A stretch of 39,868 nucleotides of DNA from Bacteroidaceae bacterium (GTDB lineage Bacteria > Bacteroidota > Bacteroidia > Bacteroidales > Bacteroidaceae). The notes below the pieces were generated by a model that was not told the origin of the DNA, did not search any database, and saw nothing but the letters and a program-made list of their open reading frames with translations. The stretch's first letter is position 1, and each line of letters opens with the position of its first letter. Shown here one piece after another: positions 1 to 8,334 of this stretch. A program made the position numbers and the translations under genes. The DNA is taken from the NCBI GenBank assembly GCA_017617335.1, contig JAFZWK010000025.1:1-39868 (forward strand). Direction: 5' to 3'.

Positions 1-20
1 CACATCGCAAACCACCTTAA

Positions 21-48
21 TGTCACGATGTCACTGTCACACTGTCAC
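21..48. repeat. Four-copy TGTCAC iteron cluster
   Basis: The hexamer TGTCAC starts at 21, 29, 35 and 43, so the copies are 8, 6 and 8 bases apart; two of them carry a following GA. No gene overlaps it. Short direct repeats of this kind are typical of regulator or replication-initiator binding sites, but no binding protein can be named. A similar iterated element, built on ATGTTAC, occupies the equivalent place in the right margin of the window (39535-39557). Confidence 0.6.
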
Positions 49-64
49 GATTTGCTTCTATTTG

Positions 65-99
65 TTGACAAGAAAAGTGATACTGAAAAATCTTTACAC
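65..99 (-). repeat. Left copy of a conserved intergenic block, inverted relative to 39469-39502
   Basis: The block begins TTGACAAGAAAAGTGATA and ends TTTACAC. Its reverse complement aligns by hand with 39469-39502: about 32 matching positions, one mismatch and three single-base gaps. In both places it lies between a CAACGTGTTG array and a set of short iterons. Its strand is given as minus because the order array, block, iterons then reads leftward out of the window. The function is unknown; it may be part of a promoter region for a gene left of base 1. Confidence 0.6.
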
Positions 100-130
100 G
101 CGTAATTGACTCAAAAAGAAGGAGTTACAC

Positions 131-164
131 TAACCATAACGTTAACCTTAACGATAACGATAAA
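131..164. repeat. Degenerate TAAC-based direct repeats
   Basis: Within 34 bases, TAAC recurs about every six bases (TAACC, ATAACG, TTAACC, TTAACG, ATAACG). The stretch lies between the conserved block and the CAACACGTTG pair. The right margin does not contain this element. It could be an operator or simple-sequence drift; nothing here decides between them. Confidence 0.4.
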
Positions 165-192
165 GACTCTTGACCCTTGACTGTGAGGAGGT

Positions 193-224
193 CAACACGT
201 TGAAACCGTAAAGTCAACACGTTG
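193..224 (-). repeat. 22-bp-period array, two copies of CAACGTGTTG (read on the minus strand)
   Basis: CAACACGTTG occupies 193-202 and 215-224, exactly 22 bases apart start to start. On the minus strand each copy reads CAACGTGTTG; the first is followed by ACTTTACGGTTT and the second by ACCTCCTCACAG. The array lies 47 bases past the stop codon of the NagB-like gene, in the sense orientation of that gene. It belongs to the same family as the arrays at 14516-14569 and 39389-39442. Confidence 0.8.
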
Positions 225-270
225 AGTTTGCCGACTCCGCATGCAAGCGACTCTTTACTTCCCTCTTGCC

Positions 271-2268
271 CTACAATGGCTTATACTCCACGAATGCCTC
301 CATGGCCTCGTAGCATGCCAAGCCCAGGCTGTCGTAGAGCTTTGCCGTAGCACGGTTGCGGTCCTCGGAACGCTGCCAGAAGAGGCGGGTATCGTTGCCC
401 AGGAAGGGAGCGGACTCCATCTGTGAGCTATGCTTGAGGATAGAATTACGCTTGGCTCGCAGTTCCTCGGGAGACATGGGCACGCACATCTCGATGTTCT
501 CGATCTCCCATTCAGCCCAGGCGCCGCGATACATCCAGATGCGGCATTCCTGAAGCCACTTGGCTGCATCCTGCTTTTCCAGATCGATGGCAGCCAGGAC
601 TGCATCCGTACACTTGCGGTGGGTGCCATGAGGATCGGCCAAATCACCTGCCACAAATATTTCGTGAGGCTGGACCTTCTTCAACAGGTCGCGGACAATC
701 TCCACGTCTTTCTCCGTCATGGGAAGTTTCTCTATCGTTCCACTCTCGTAGAAGGGCAGATCCAGGAAGTAGACACGGTCGAGAGGTATATCGTTGTAGG
801 TGCAAGCCGTGCGAGCCTCACCACGACGAATCAATCCCTTCAGGGTACGCACCTCCTGAATGTCGATATCGCCTTCCTTTTTCTTCTTGAAGAACTCCCT
901 GATCTCGTTGTATATTTGGGTGATCTTCTCGTTCTTGCTGTCCATGAATATCTGGTTGAATCCGTTCACGAAGTGCATGAAGCGTGTCACCTCCTCATCG
1001 TTCACGGCAATGTTGCCTGAAGTCTCGTAAGCGACGTGCACCTCGTGCCCCTGCTTCACCAGACGCTGGATGGTTCCTCCCATAGAAATGACATCATCAT
1101 CAGGATGTGGCGAGAAGACGAGGACACGCTTGGGGTAGGGTTTTGCACGCTCAGGCCGATAGGTGTCATCGGCATCGGGCTTGCCACCTGGCCAACCTGT
1201 GATGGTGTGCTGAAGGTCGTTGAATATCTTGATGTTGCAGTCGTAGGCGGAGCCATAGTGAGCCAGGAGTTCCGAGAGTCCGTTCTCGTTGTAGTCCTTG
1301 TTGGTCAACTTCAGCAGGGGTTTCTTGGTGATTCCACAGAGCCAAACCAAAGCGGCACGGGTCAACTTATCATCCCACTTGCAGCTGGTGACCAGCCAAG
1401 GATGAATGATGCGGGTGAGCTTGCTGGCTGATGCCAAGTCAAGCACCACGTTCGCGTCGTTGTGTGCCTGGAGGAAACTGGCTGGCTTAGCGTCCGTAAT
1501 GGCTCCCTCGACAGTATCCTTGATGATGCTGGCCTTCTCTTCGCCCCAAGCGGTCAGGAAGATCTTGCGGGCAGAAAGGATGTTGGAGATTCCCAACGTG
1601 ATGGAACAGGGTGGCACAGCTTCCTGTCCGCCGAAACTCATTGTCATCTCCTCGCGTGAGATGGCATCGATCAGCATCAGACGAGTACGGGTATTGATGG
1701 TGGAACCAGGCTCGTTGGTGGCGATATTGCCTACGCGACCGATACCCAACAGGATGATATCCAATCCGCCAAAGGTGGCGATACGCTCATCGTAGAGACG
1801 GCATTGGGCCTGCACATCTTCCTGGGGAATGGAGCCATCCATCGAGTAGATGTTCTGTTCTGGAATATCTATCTTGTCGAGGAAATACTCTCTCAACTGA
1901 TGCAAGCTGCTGATCTTGCTGCCTGGCTTCAGAGGAAAGTACTCGTAGGCATTGAAAACAACCACGTTCCTGAAGCTCAACTTCTTGGTCTTGTGGCGAT
2001 GAATCAACTCATCATAAACGGGCACCAAACTTTGACCTGTACCCAAACCCAACACACAGTATTTACCCAACTTATGCTTGTCTCTTATTTCTGACTCTAT
2101 AGCGTCAGCAATAGCAGCCGCTCCTTCTTCCACCTTGGGATAGATATCGGTGCGAACCTTCTCGAAACGTGTAATCTCGCTGCGGTCAACAGCAGTCTTC
2201 GGTGCATAAAACTCTTCTGGTACCTTGTTCAGTACAATCTGGGAACTCAAATTTAAATTCAGACTCAT
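271..2268 (-). CDS. NagB-like / LmbE-like (PIG-L deacetylase) fusion protein
   Basis: The 665-residue protein has a glucosamine-6-phosphate isomerase (NagB) fold at about residues 15-350 and an LmbE/PIG-L-type zinc deacetylase domain at about 380-665. The second carries SPHPDDD at 386-392, the usual metal-binding signature. The NagB half keeps the NEP glutamate (186) in GIGRVGNIATNEP. The positions of E. coli NagB Asp141 and His143 appear here as Val and Asn, and the Asp72 region reads NAYEY, so classical deaminase chemistry is doubtful. The family is usually annotated glucosamine-6-phosphate deaminase; a role in amino-sugar metabolism is inferred. The start was set at 2268 because homologues begin near this Met and a -7 promoter element lies at 2340-2347, downstream of the longer possible start at 2421. 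The protein has no signal peptide and is probably cytoplasmic. Confidence 0.85.
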   Translation of the reverse strand: MSLNLNLSSQIVLNKVPEEFYAPKTAVDRSEITRFEKVRTDIYPKVEEGAAAIADAIESEIRDKHKLGKYCVLGLGTGQSLVPVYDELIHRHKTKKLSFRNVVVFNAYEYFPLKPGSKISSLHQLREYFLDKIDIPEQNIYSMDGSIPQEDVQAQCRLYDERIATFGGLDIILLGIGRVGNIATNEPGSTINTRTRLMLIDAISREEMTMSFGGQEAVPPCSITLGISNILSARKIFLTAWGEEKASIIKDTVEGAITDAKPASFLQAHNDANVVLDLASASKLTRIIHPWLVTSCKWDDKLTRAALVWLCGITKKPLLKLTNKDYNENGLSELLAHYGSAYDCNIKIFNDLQHTITGWPGGKPDADDTYRPERAKPYPKRVLVFSPHPDDDVISMGGTIQRLVKQGHEVHVAYETSGNIAVNDEEVTRFMHFVNGFNQIFMDSKNEKITQIYNEIREFFKKKKEGDIDIQEVRTLKGLIRRGEARTACTYNDIPLDRVYFLDLPFYESGTIEKLPMTEKDVEIVRDLLKKVQPHEIFVAGDLADPHGTHRKCTDAVLAAIDLEKQDAAKWLQECRIWMYRGAWAEWEIENIEMCVPMSPEELRAKRNSILKHSSQMESAPFLGNDTRLFWQRSEDRNRATAKLYDSLGLACYEAMEAFVEYKPL

Positions 2269-2339
2269 ATTCTTTGTGTTTTTTTTACTTTCCTTTTCTT
2301 CACCACCTCCAGGAAACCGCAGATGATGCATTTTCTTTG

Positions 2340-2347
2340 CAAAGTTA
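2340..2347 (-). promoter_or_regulatory. Bacteroidetes -7 element upstream of the NagB-like gene
   Basis: The minus strand reads TAACTTTG here, matching TAnnTTTG, about 70 bases before the ATG at 2268. No clear TTTG -33 element was found at the usual 19-21 base spacing. It is divergent from the element at 2454-2461. Confidence 0.55.
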
Positions 2348-2453
2348 CAATCTTTCCTTTCATTTTTGTTATCTTCCTCCCCAAATTCTTCCTTAAAATT
2401 TCTTAAAGAAATTCTTGGCATGGTTTTCCCATTAATTTCTCAATGTTTTTTCG

Positions 2454-2461
2454 TAACTTTG
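2454..2461 (+). promoter_or_regulatory. Bacteroidetes -7 element upstream of the GH51 gene
   Basis: TAACTTTG matches TAnnTTTG and lies about 70 bases before the ATG at 2532. The -33 region is not a good match. Together with the minus-strand element at 2340-2347 it makes this gap a divergent promoter region. Confidence 0.55.
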
Positions 2462-2531
2462 CAAAACACTTTGCAAGCAAAACCATCAAGAACAAAAAGT
2501 CTCTAAGAAAAGTCATTTATACCCAAGGAAC

Positions 2532-4466
2532 ATGAAAAAACTGGTTCTCTTTTTAGGCCTTATTCATCTATTGTCTGTACAAGCACAAAAGATAGACTTC
2601 CGTGTGGCGGAGGAATACTCGCCCTATATCTTCGGTTACAATCTGGAACATACACGTTCTGCCATAAACGGCGGCTTGAGTGCACAAATGCTAAAGAACC
2701 GCAAATTTGCAGGCAAACCCCAAGCCAACTTGGGTCTTGCTGCACATTGGTTCCCCATTGGAGAAAGAACCTTTTATCTGAAGAGCGACAGAGATGCCTA
2801 CACCAAACACATCTGCCTGGCCAATATGTACCGCAGGAATGAAATCGGCGTTCAAGTCATTCAGAACCTGACCGAAGGAAAGACTGCTGGAATGGGACAG
2901 CACGAATTGGGTCTGAAAGCAGGCAAAACGTATGAACTGCGCATGGTGACTCGTGTAAACAAACCCATCCATCTGAAGGTGGAATTCACCAATCACTCAG
3001 GGAATCGCACCTATGCCAGCCACACCCTGTCGCTTGCTCCCACACAAGATTGGGAAATCGACGAATTCACCCTAACCCCTTCGGCTGACGATGCGGTGGC
3101 CGATATCCGCTATACGTTCACAGAACAGGCAGAACTCGCGATTGGCGCCCTGTCCGTGATGCCACAAGACAATTTCCATGGGATGAGGCGTGATGTGGTG
3201 GAGAACCTGAAGCAGATAGGGCCACGTCTTATCCGCTGGCCAGGAGGCAACTTCGCAGGAGAATACCGTTGGAAGGACGGCTTGCTTCCAGCGGATCAAC
3301 GCGCTCCCCTGCAAGCCTATACTGAAATTGAAACCCAACCTCACAGCGATGGTTACGACTATCACGAAATCAATACTGACGATTTCATCGCCCTATGTCG
3401 CGAAGTGGGTGCTGAACCATTGCTTACTATCAATCTGGCATGGAACACTCCGAAAGAGAGTGCCCAATGGGTGGAGTACTGCAACGGGACTGCCGAAACA
3501 GAATACGGAAAGATGAGAGCCGAGCGCGGTCACCCAGAGCCTTACAACGTGCGTTTCTGGTCATTGGGCAACGAGATGGGATATGGACACATGGAAGGAC
3601 CTAATACTCCTGAACGCTATAACGAGTTCGCCCAGCGCCATACCGATGCCATGCTTAGGGTTACGCCAGACTTGGAACTCTTTGCCTCAGGACCTTATCC
3701 CAACGATGACTGGGCAAAGAAATCGGCAGCCATGATGGCCGACAAGGTGAAAAACATCTCCCTGCACGGCTATTTCGGTCCCACCTCTTATCATGGAGGC
3801 AGGCTGCACTACACGACTCCTGAGGAGACGGAAGCCACCTACCACGCCATCGTGGAATCAGCCCTCAGTGCTGGAAACCATGTCCGCAACATGCGCCGTT
3901 GCTTGGATGCCACAGGGAAGAAGCTGCACATCAGTTTCGACGAGTGGAATCAATGGTATGCATGGTACCGCCCCTCCTGTGTCAGCGAAGGCATCTTTAC
4001 TGCCAGGATGATGCACTTCTTCCTCAATCATACAAATGAGATGGACATGCCCGTTGTCTGCTACTTCCAACCAATTGGCGAGGGAGCAATCATCATAGAC
4101 CGTCTGGAAAGTCGACTGACAGCTAACGGCCAGATATTCTCGCTGATGAGGAATCATCAGAATGGAAAAATCTGCAAGGTAAGTGAGAATGACGATCTAT
4201 CCACTGCCGCAACCCTTCAGGACAACGTGCTCACCATCACTCTTATCAACGAAAAATATGACGAGGAACGCGTCTTCCGTTTTCCTATAAATATAAGGAG
4301 TAGTGTCATAGATGCTGTGCTTTATTCCTCGAATGACGTTCGACCCTACAGCTATTTCAACGAATCTCCTCTCCAAGTGAAGAACGACAAGAAAATTTTA
4401 AGCACCATACTTCCTCCACACAGCGTGGCACTGATACGCCTGAACCTAAACATAAAGAAGAAATAA
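2532..4466 (+). CDS. GH51-type alpha-L-arabinofuranosidase, exported
   Basis: The protein has 644 residues. A Sec signal peptide covers about residues 1-18 (cleavage near VQA-Q). It is followed by an N-terminal beta-sandwich region and a TIM-barrel with RWPGGNFAGEY (235-245), SLGNEMGYG with the likely acid/base Glu348, and ISFDEWNQWY with the likely nucleophile Glu471. A beta-sandwich C-terminal domain, as in alpha-L-arabinofuranosidases, closes the protein. GH51 enzymes release terminal alpha-L-arabinofuranose from arabinan, arabinoxylan or arabinogalactan; export suggests periplasmic action. The start fits the signal peptide. The DUF1080 lipoprotein gene follows after 164 bases. Exact substrate cannot be read from sequence. 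Confidence 0.9.
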   Translation: MKKLVLFLGLIHLLSVQAQKIDFRVAEEYSPYIFGYNLEHTRSAINGGLSAQMLKNRKFAGKPQANLGLAAHWFPIGERTFYLKSDRDAYTKHICLANMYRRNEIGVQVIQNLTEGKTAGMGQHELGLKAGKTYELRMVTRVNKPIHLKVEFTNHSGNRTYASHTLSLAPTQDWEIDEFTLTPSADDAVADIRYTFTEQAELAIGALSVMPQDNFHGMRRDVVENLKQIGPRLIRWPGGNFAGEYRWKDGLLPADQRAPLQAYTEIETQPHSDGYDYHEINTDDFIALCREVGAEPLLTINLAWNTPKESAQWVEYCNGTAETEYGKMRAERGHPEPYNVRFWSLGNEMGYGHMEGPNTPERYNEFAQRHTDAMLRVTPDLELFASGPYPNDDWAKKSAAMMADKVKNISLHGYFGPTSYHGGRLHYTTPEETEATYHAIVESALSAGNHVRNMRRCLDATGKKLHISFDEWNQWYAWYRPSCVSEGIFTARMMHFFLNHTNEMDMPVVCYFQPIGEGAIIIDRLESRLTANGQIFSLMRNHQNGKICKVSENDDLSTAATLQDNVLTITLINEKYDEERVFRFPINIRSSVIDAVLYSSNDVRPYSYFNESPLQVKNDKKILSTILPPHSVALIRLNLNIKKK

Positions 4467-4529
4467 GTAATCGAGATATGAGGTAAACAACGAGAAAAGA
4501 TGGCTATCAAGGTAAAAAGGGAGGAAAAT

Positions 4530-4561
4530 TTTGTTTAAATGAAAAGTTTTGCTTTTCTTTG
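4530..4561 (+). promoter_or_regulatory. Possible promoter of the DUF1080 gene
   Basis: TTTG at 4530-4533 is followed after 20 bases by TTTCTTTG at 4554-4561. The -33 and spacing fit the Bacteroidetes pattern, but the -7 has TT instead of TA, so this is a weak call. The ATG is at 4631. Confidence 0.3.
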
Positions 4562-4630
4562 CAAAGCGAAAGAAACATGAAAAAAGTAAAATAAAGGGCA
4601 TTTATCATAAACAAAAATCAATGTAAAGCG

Positions 4631-5920
4631 ATGAAAAAGACAAATCTGATGCTGCTGACTGCAGCAACAATAAGCGGAATGCTTTGCTCTTGTCAGCCCA
4701 AAGACAACACGTTGACAAAGGCTGAAGAACAAGAAGGATGGGAACTGCTGTTCAACGGACAGGATCTATCCGAGTGGCGCAATTACAACGATACCATCCT
4801 ATCCAATGGATGGACGGCCGTGAACGGTTGCATCCAAGCAAGTGGCGAGGGTGCCGATGAATCTGGCTATATCGTTACAAAGCGCAAGTTTGCTGACTTC
4901 GAACTCTCTTGGGATTGGAAATTGACACACGGCGGCAACAGTGGTATGCTGTATCACGTGGTGGAAAGTCCCGTCTTCAGTGTTCCCTATGTAACTGGCC
5001 CTGAATATCAGCTTATCGACAACGAAGGATGGGAAGAAGTGAATGCTCCTGAGAAACTTGAAGAGTGGCAGAAGTTGGGAGTAGATTATGCCATGCACCT
5101 GCCCGACTATTCCAAGATGCACGTCAATCCTGTGGGCGAGTGGAACAACTCACGAATTATCTTTGACAATGGTCATGTGGAACACTGGCTCAACGGTGAG
5201 AAGATTCTGGAGTTTGAAGCTTGGACAGATGACTGGTTTGAGAAGAAGGGTAGCGGCAAATGGGCTCATGCTCCCGAATACGGTCTTTCCAGCGAAGGCG
5301 TCATCTGCCTGCAAGATCATGGCGATCCCGCATCTTTCAAGAACATCAAGATTCGGCCACTACCCCATAAAGGCGGCCAGACAGAGAGCCTCTTTAATGG
5401 TAAGGACCTCACTGGCTGGGAACCTTTCGGCGATGGCAAGTGGAGCGTAGACGAGGAAGGCAATCTGGTGACCGAGAATGGAGACAACAAACAATATGGT
5501 TATCTTTGCACCCGCAAGTATTACAAGGACTTCGACCTCACTTTAGAGTTCAAACAGGAGTCCAACGGCAACAGCGGTCTCTTTTTCCACTCTTTCATCG
5601 AGGGTTTCAACACCGTTCATGGATGGCAATGTGAGGTGGCTCCCAAGGGCAATGATACAGGTGGTATCTACGAATCCTACGGACGTGGCTGGCTCCAGCA
5701 GATTCCTGACGAAAAGGAGGAAATCTTAAAAGAAGGCGAATGGAATACTCTTCGCCTGCGCGTAGAAGGCAATCATATCCAGACCTGGCTCAATGGTGAA
5801 CCCATGGCTGATCTGGAAGACGAACTCATTGGCAAAACTCCAGGTCGCCTGATGCTGCAAATCCACGATGGAAATGACATCAAAGTCCTTTGGAGGAATT
5901 TCCAACTGACGCAACTCTAA
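4631..5920 (+). CDS. Lipoprotein with two DUF1080 (3-keto-disaccharide hydrolase-type) domains
   Basis: The 429-residue protein starts with a lipoprotein signal whose lipobox ends at Cys21 (MLCSC). Two concanavalin-like DUF1080 domains follow, each opening with the same motif: ELLFNGQDLSEW near residue 38 and ESLFNGKDLTGW near residue 254. Both contain the NGNSG/GGNSG and L-N-G motifs usual for the family. DUF1080 proteins are found with sugar 3-dehydrogenases and act on 3-keto-glycosides in some Bacteroides; no such dehydrogenase lies in this window. Location is probably the periplasmic face of a membrane. The domain pair looks like an internal duplication. Substrate is unknown; its position after GH51 suggests a plant glycan role. 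Confidence 0.85.
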   Translation: MKKTNLMLLTAATISGMLCSCQPKDNTLTKAEEQEGWELLFNGQDLSEWRNYNDTILSNGWTAVNGCIQASGEGADESGYIVTKRKFADFELSWDWKLTHGGNSGMLYHVVESPVFSVPYVTGPEYQLIDNEGWEEVNAPEKLEEWQKLGVDYAMHLPDYSKMHVNPVGEWNNSRIIFDNGHVEHWLNGEKILEFEAWTDDWFEKKGSGKWAHAPEYGLSSEGVICLQDHGDPASFKNIKIRPLPHKGGQTESLFNGKDLTGWEPFGDGKWSVDEEGNLVTENGDNKQYGYLCTRKYYKDFDLTLEFKQESNGNSGLFFHSFIEGFNTVHGWQCEVAPKGNDTGGIYESYGRGWLQQIPDEKEEILKEGEWNTLRLRVEGNHIQTWLNGEPMADLEDELIGKTPGRLMLQIHDGNDIKVLWRNFQLTQL

Positions 5921-5941
5921 TCGTCTAAAACTCTGAAAAAT

Positions 5942-5990
5942 AAAAAAAGCAGGACTTCACTGTTTGAGGTGGGGTCCTGCTCCTTTTTTG
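5942..5990. terminator. Bidirectional intrinsic terminator
   Basis: The stem AGCAGGAC (5948-5955) pairs with GTCCTGCT (5974-5981) and can extend inward through CAC/GTG. It is flanked by an A run on the left and TTTTTT at 5984-5989 on the right. It sits between the convergent DUF1080 and RNase R genes and could serve both. Confidence 0.8.
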
Positions 5991-6001
5991 TTCAAAGGCG
6001 A

Positions 6002-8215
6002 CTAATCACGCACTAATTTATAATCCAACTGCTTGCTGTACAGATCAGCGCGAGCTACCTTGATTTTCACGCTGTCACCCAGGTTATAGCAATGATGGTA
6101 ACGGCGGCCACGCAGACAATATTTCCGTTCATCGAACTCGTAGTAATCATCGTCCAAATCGCGCAAAGGTACCATTCCTTCACATTTGTTCTCGTCCACC
6201 TCCACATAGATTCCAAACTCTGTCACGCCGCTAATGGTTCCTTTGAAGGTTTGGCCCAGTCGCTCGCTCATGTATTCTACCTGTTTATACTTGATGCTTG
6301 CACGCTCGGCTGATGCAGCAGTTTGCTCCATATCGCTACAATGTTCACAAAGCTCCTCGTATTTCTCAGGATTGGCGCTGCGACCACCCTCGGCATACTT
6401 AGTCAGCAAACGATGAACCATCAAGTCGGGATAACGACGGATGGGACTGGTGAAATGAGTGTAATAATCGAAAGCCAAACCATAGTGTCCCACATTATGG
6501 ATACTGTAGCGAGCCTTCATCATGGCACGCAAGGCGACCTGCTCTACCACATCCTGCTCTCTTTTTCCTTTAACAGATTCCAGTAACTTATTTATATTCC
6601 TCGATGTTTCAGCACGTCCACCAGTAGATTTCAACTTATATCCAAATTTCACTACAAAGTTGGCCAAGTTGGCAAGCTTGCTGGGATCAGGTGAATCATG
6701 GATACGATAAGGCAATACCTTGGCTTTCTTGTTTTTGGGTACCTTACCCACATATTCTGCTACTGTTCGATTTGCCAATAACATGAATTCTTCCACCAGT
6801 TTGTTCGCATCCTTGGCTATCTTAAAGAACACGCTTACCGGTTTGCCTTTCTCGTCAATCTCAAATCGAACCTCGCATCGATCAAAATCTACAGCTCCAT
6901 TTGCAAACCTGCGGGCACGCAACTCCTTGGCCATGCGGTTCAAGGTAATCAATTCCTCGGAAAAATCCTCGGCAGGACGATAAGTTGGATTCTCTGGCTC
7001 ACAATGGTCACCAGGATTGTTGTAATCCTCAGGCGAAGCTTCTCCATGAGCCTCCAACACCTGTTGAACCTCCTCGTATATGAAACGGCGGTTACTACGG
7101 GTCACGGTATGAGCCAAATGCCAATCCTTCACCTCTGCCTTCTCGTTCAAGACAAAGATCACACTATACGTTAGTTTATCTTCATCAGGACGCAGAGAGC
7201 AGATGTAGTTGCAAAGACGCTCAGGCAACATGGGCACAGTGCGGTCTACCAGATACACACTGGTTGCTCTCTTCAACGCCTCACGATCGATGATACCGCC
7301 TTCTTCCACATAATGAGACACATCAGCAATATGAACTCCTACTTCCCACAAATGAGGACTCAGTTTGCGGATACTCAAGGCATCATCAAAATCCTTGGCA
7401 TCACGTGGGTCTATGGTGAACGTGCATACATCTCGAAAATCTTCTCGACGAGCAATCTCCTCGGCATTGATGCCTGGTTGTAGTTTCTCAGCGGCCTTTT
7501 CCACCTGAACAGGGTAAACGTAAGGCAAACCATATTCGGCCAAGATGGCATGCATTTCAGCATCATTCTCGCCTGTTTGCCCCAGAATATCCACCACTTT
7601 ACCAATAGGATTCTTAGCATTTTCTGGCCATTCCACAATCTTTACCACAGCCTTATCGCCCGATTTTCCCTTCTTCAAATTAGCCTTGGGAATAAAGATG
7701 TCATTAGCCAAAGTGCGATCTTCTGTCAGTAGATATGCATAGTCTTTACGGACTTGCAATGTACCCACAAACTGTTTATCGGCACGTTTCAAGATTTCCG
7801 TCACAGCCGCCTCGCGGACGTGATTTTTACGACGTGCCATCATGGTGATCCGAACCCGATCTCCATCCATAGCATGCAAACTGTTGCGTTCAGCCACCAA
7901 AATGGGTTCTCCACCACTATCAGGCAGGAAAGTGTTCTTTCCATTGACCTTGCGGTGGAAGATACCCTCCATCACCGAGGTTGGAACATTCAGTTGGAAC
8001 TGAAAACGTGATTTCTCCTTGATATAATCATCCATCATCAAGGACTCCAGTGCATCCACACATAACATCTTGGATGGATGCGTGCTTAGGTGCAACAGAC
8101 GATAGATGGTCTTCAAATCATATACTTCCTGTGGATTCTGCTGGAAAAGTTCGATCAACATGCTTTCCAAATCTTTCTTTCTCAGGCCCTGGCCGCCTTT
8201 CTTTCTCTTTCCCAT
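6002..8215 (-). CDS. rnr: Ribonuclease R (RNB-family 3'-5' exoribonuclease)
   Basis: The 737-residue protein has the RNase R layout: an N-terminal winged-helix region (about 15-75), cold-shock OB domains (about 85-240), the RNB catalytic domain with TIDPRDAKDFDDAL at 267-280 carrying the metal-binding aspartates, and a C-terminal S1 domain (near 645-735, TFKGTISGVTEFGIYV). RNase R degrades structured RNA in the cytoplasm and acts in mRNA and rRNA quality control. The N-terminus is Lys-rich (MGKRKKGGQG) and there is no large basic C-terminal tail. Length and start are normal for the family. It is convergent with the DUF1080 gene and divergent from the epimerase gene. Confidence 0.95.
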   Translation of the reverse strand: MGKRKKGGQGLRKKDLESMLIELFQQNPQEVYDLKTIYRLLHLSTHPSKMLCVDALESLMMDDYIKEKSRFQFQLNVPTSVMEGIFHRKVNGKNTFLPDSGGEPILVAERNSLHAMDGDRVRITMMARRKNHVREAAVTEILKRADKQFVGTLQVRKDYAYLLTEDRTLANDIFIPKANLKKGKSGDKAVVKIVEWPENAKNPIGKVVDILGQTGENDAEMHAILAEYGLPYVYPVQVEKAAEKLQPGINAEEIARREDFRDVCTFTIDPRDAKDFDDALSIRKLSPHLWEVGVHIADVSHYVEEGGIIDREALKRATSVYLVDRTVPMLPERLCNYICSLRPDEDKLTYSVIFVLNEKAEVKDWHLAHTVTRSNRRFIYEEVQQVLEAHGEASPEDYNNPGDHCEPENPTYRPAEDFSEELITLNRMAKELRARRFANGAVDFDRCEVRFEIDEKGKPVSVFFKIAKDANKLVEEFMLLANRTVAEYVGKVPKNKKAKVLPYRIHDSPDPSKLANLANFVVKFGYKLKSTGGRAETSRNINKLLESVKGKREQDVVEQVALRAMMKARYSIHNVGHYGLAFDYYTHFTSPIRRYPDLMVHRLLTKYAEGGRSANPEKYEELCEHCSDMEQTAASAERASIKYKQVEYMSERLGQTFKGTISGVTEFGIYVEVDENKCEGMVPLRDLDDDYYEFDERKYCLRGRRYHHCYNLGDSVKIKVARADLYSKQLDYKLVRD

Positions 8216-8244
8216 ATTTTCTGGTTTTTGATGGTTTCTTTGGT

Positions 8245-8252
8245 CAAAAATA
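8245..8252 (-). promoter_or_regulatory. Possible -7 element for rnr
   Basis: On the minus strand 8252 to 8245 reads TATTTTTG, a TAnnTTTG match about 30 bases before the ATG at 8215. No good -33 element was seen. A moderate call only. Confidence 0.4.
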
Positions 8253-8296
8253 ACGAAAAAAATGACATGTGCCTAGGAATTGTGGTAAAAAAAAAC

Positions 8297-8304
8297 TATC
8301 TTTG
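8297..8304 (+). promoter_or_regulatory. -7 element upstream of the epimerase operon
   Basis: TATCTTTG fits TAnnTTTG and lies 30 bases before the ATG at 8335. It supports the start at 8335 over the upstream in-frame ATG at 8269, which would precede the promoter. No clear -33. Confidence 0.55.
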
Positions 8305-8334
8305 TACACATTAACAAATAAATGCTACGCAAAG

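Noticed and set aside
2269-2421. Upstream extension of the NagB-like gene to an ATG at 2421
   Set aside because: A -7 promoter element at 2340-2347 lies downstream of it, and the extra residues are low-complexity charged sequence not expected in the family.
4705-4714. Single CAACACGTTG inside the DUF1080 gene
   Set aside because: It is coding, has no partner 22 bases away and can arise by chance in a window of this size.
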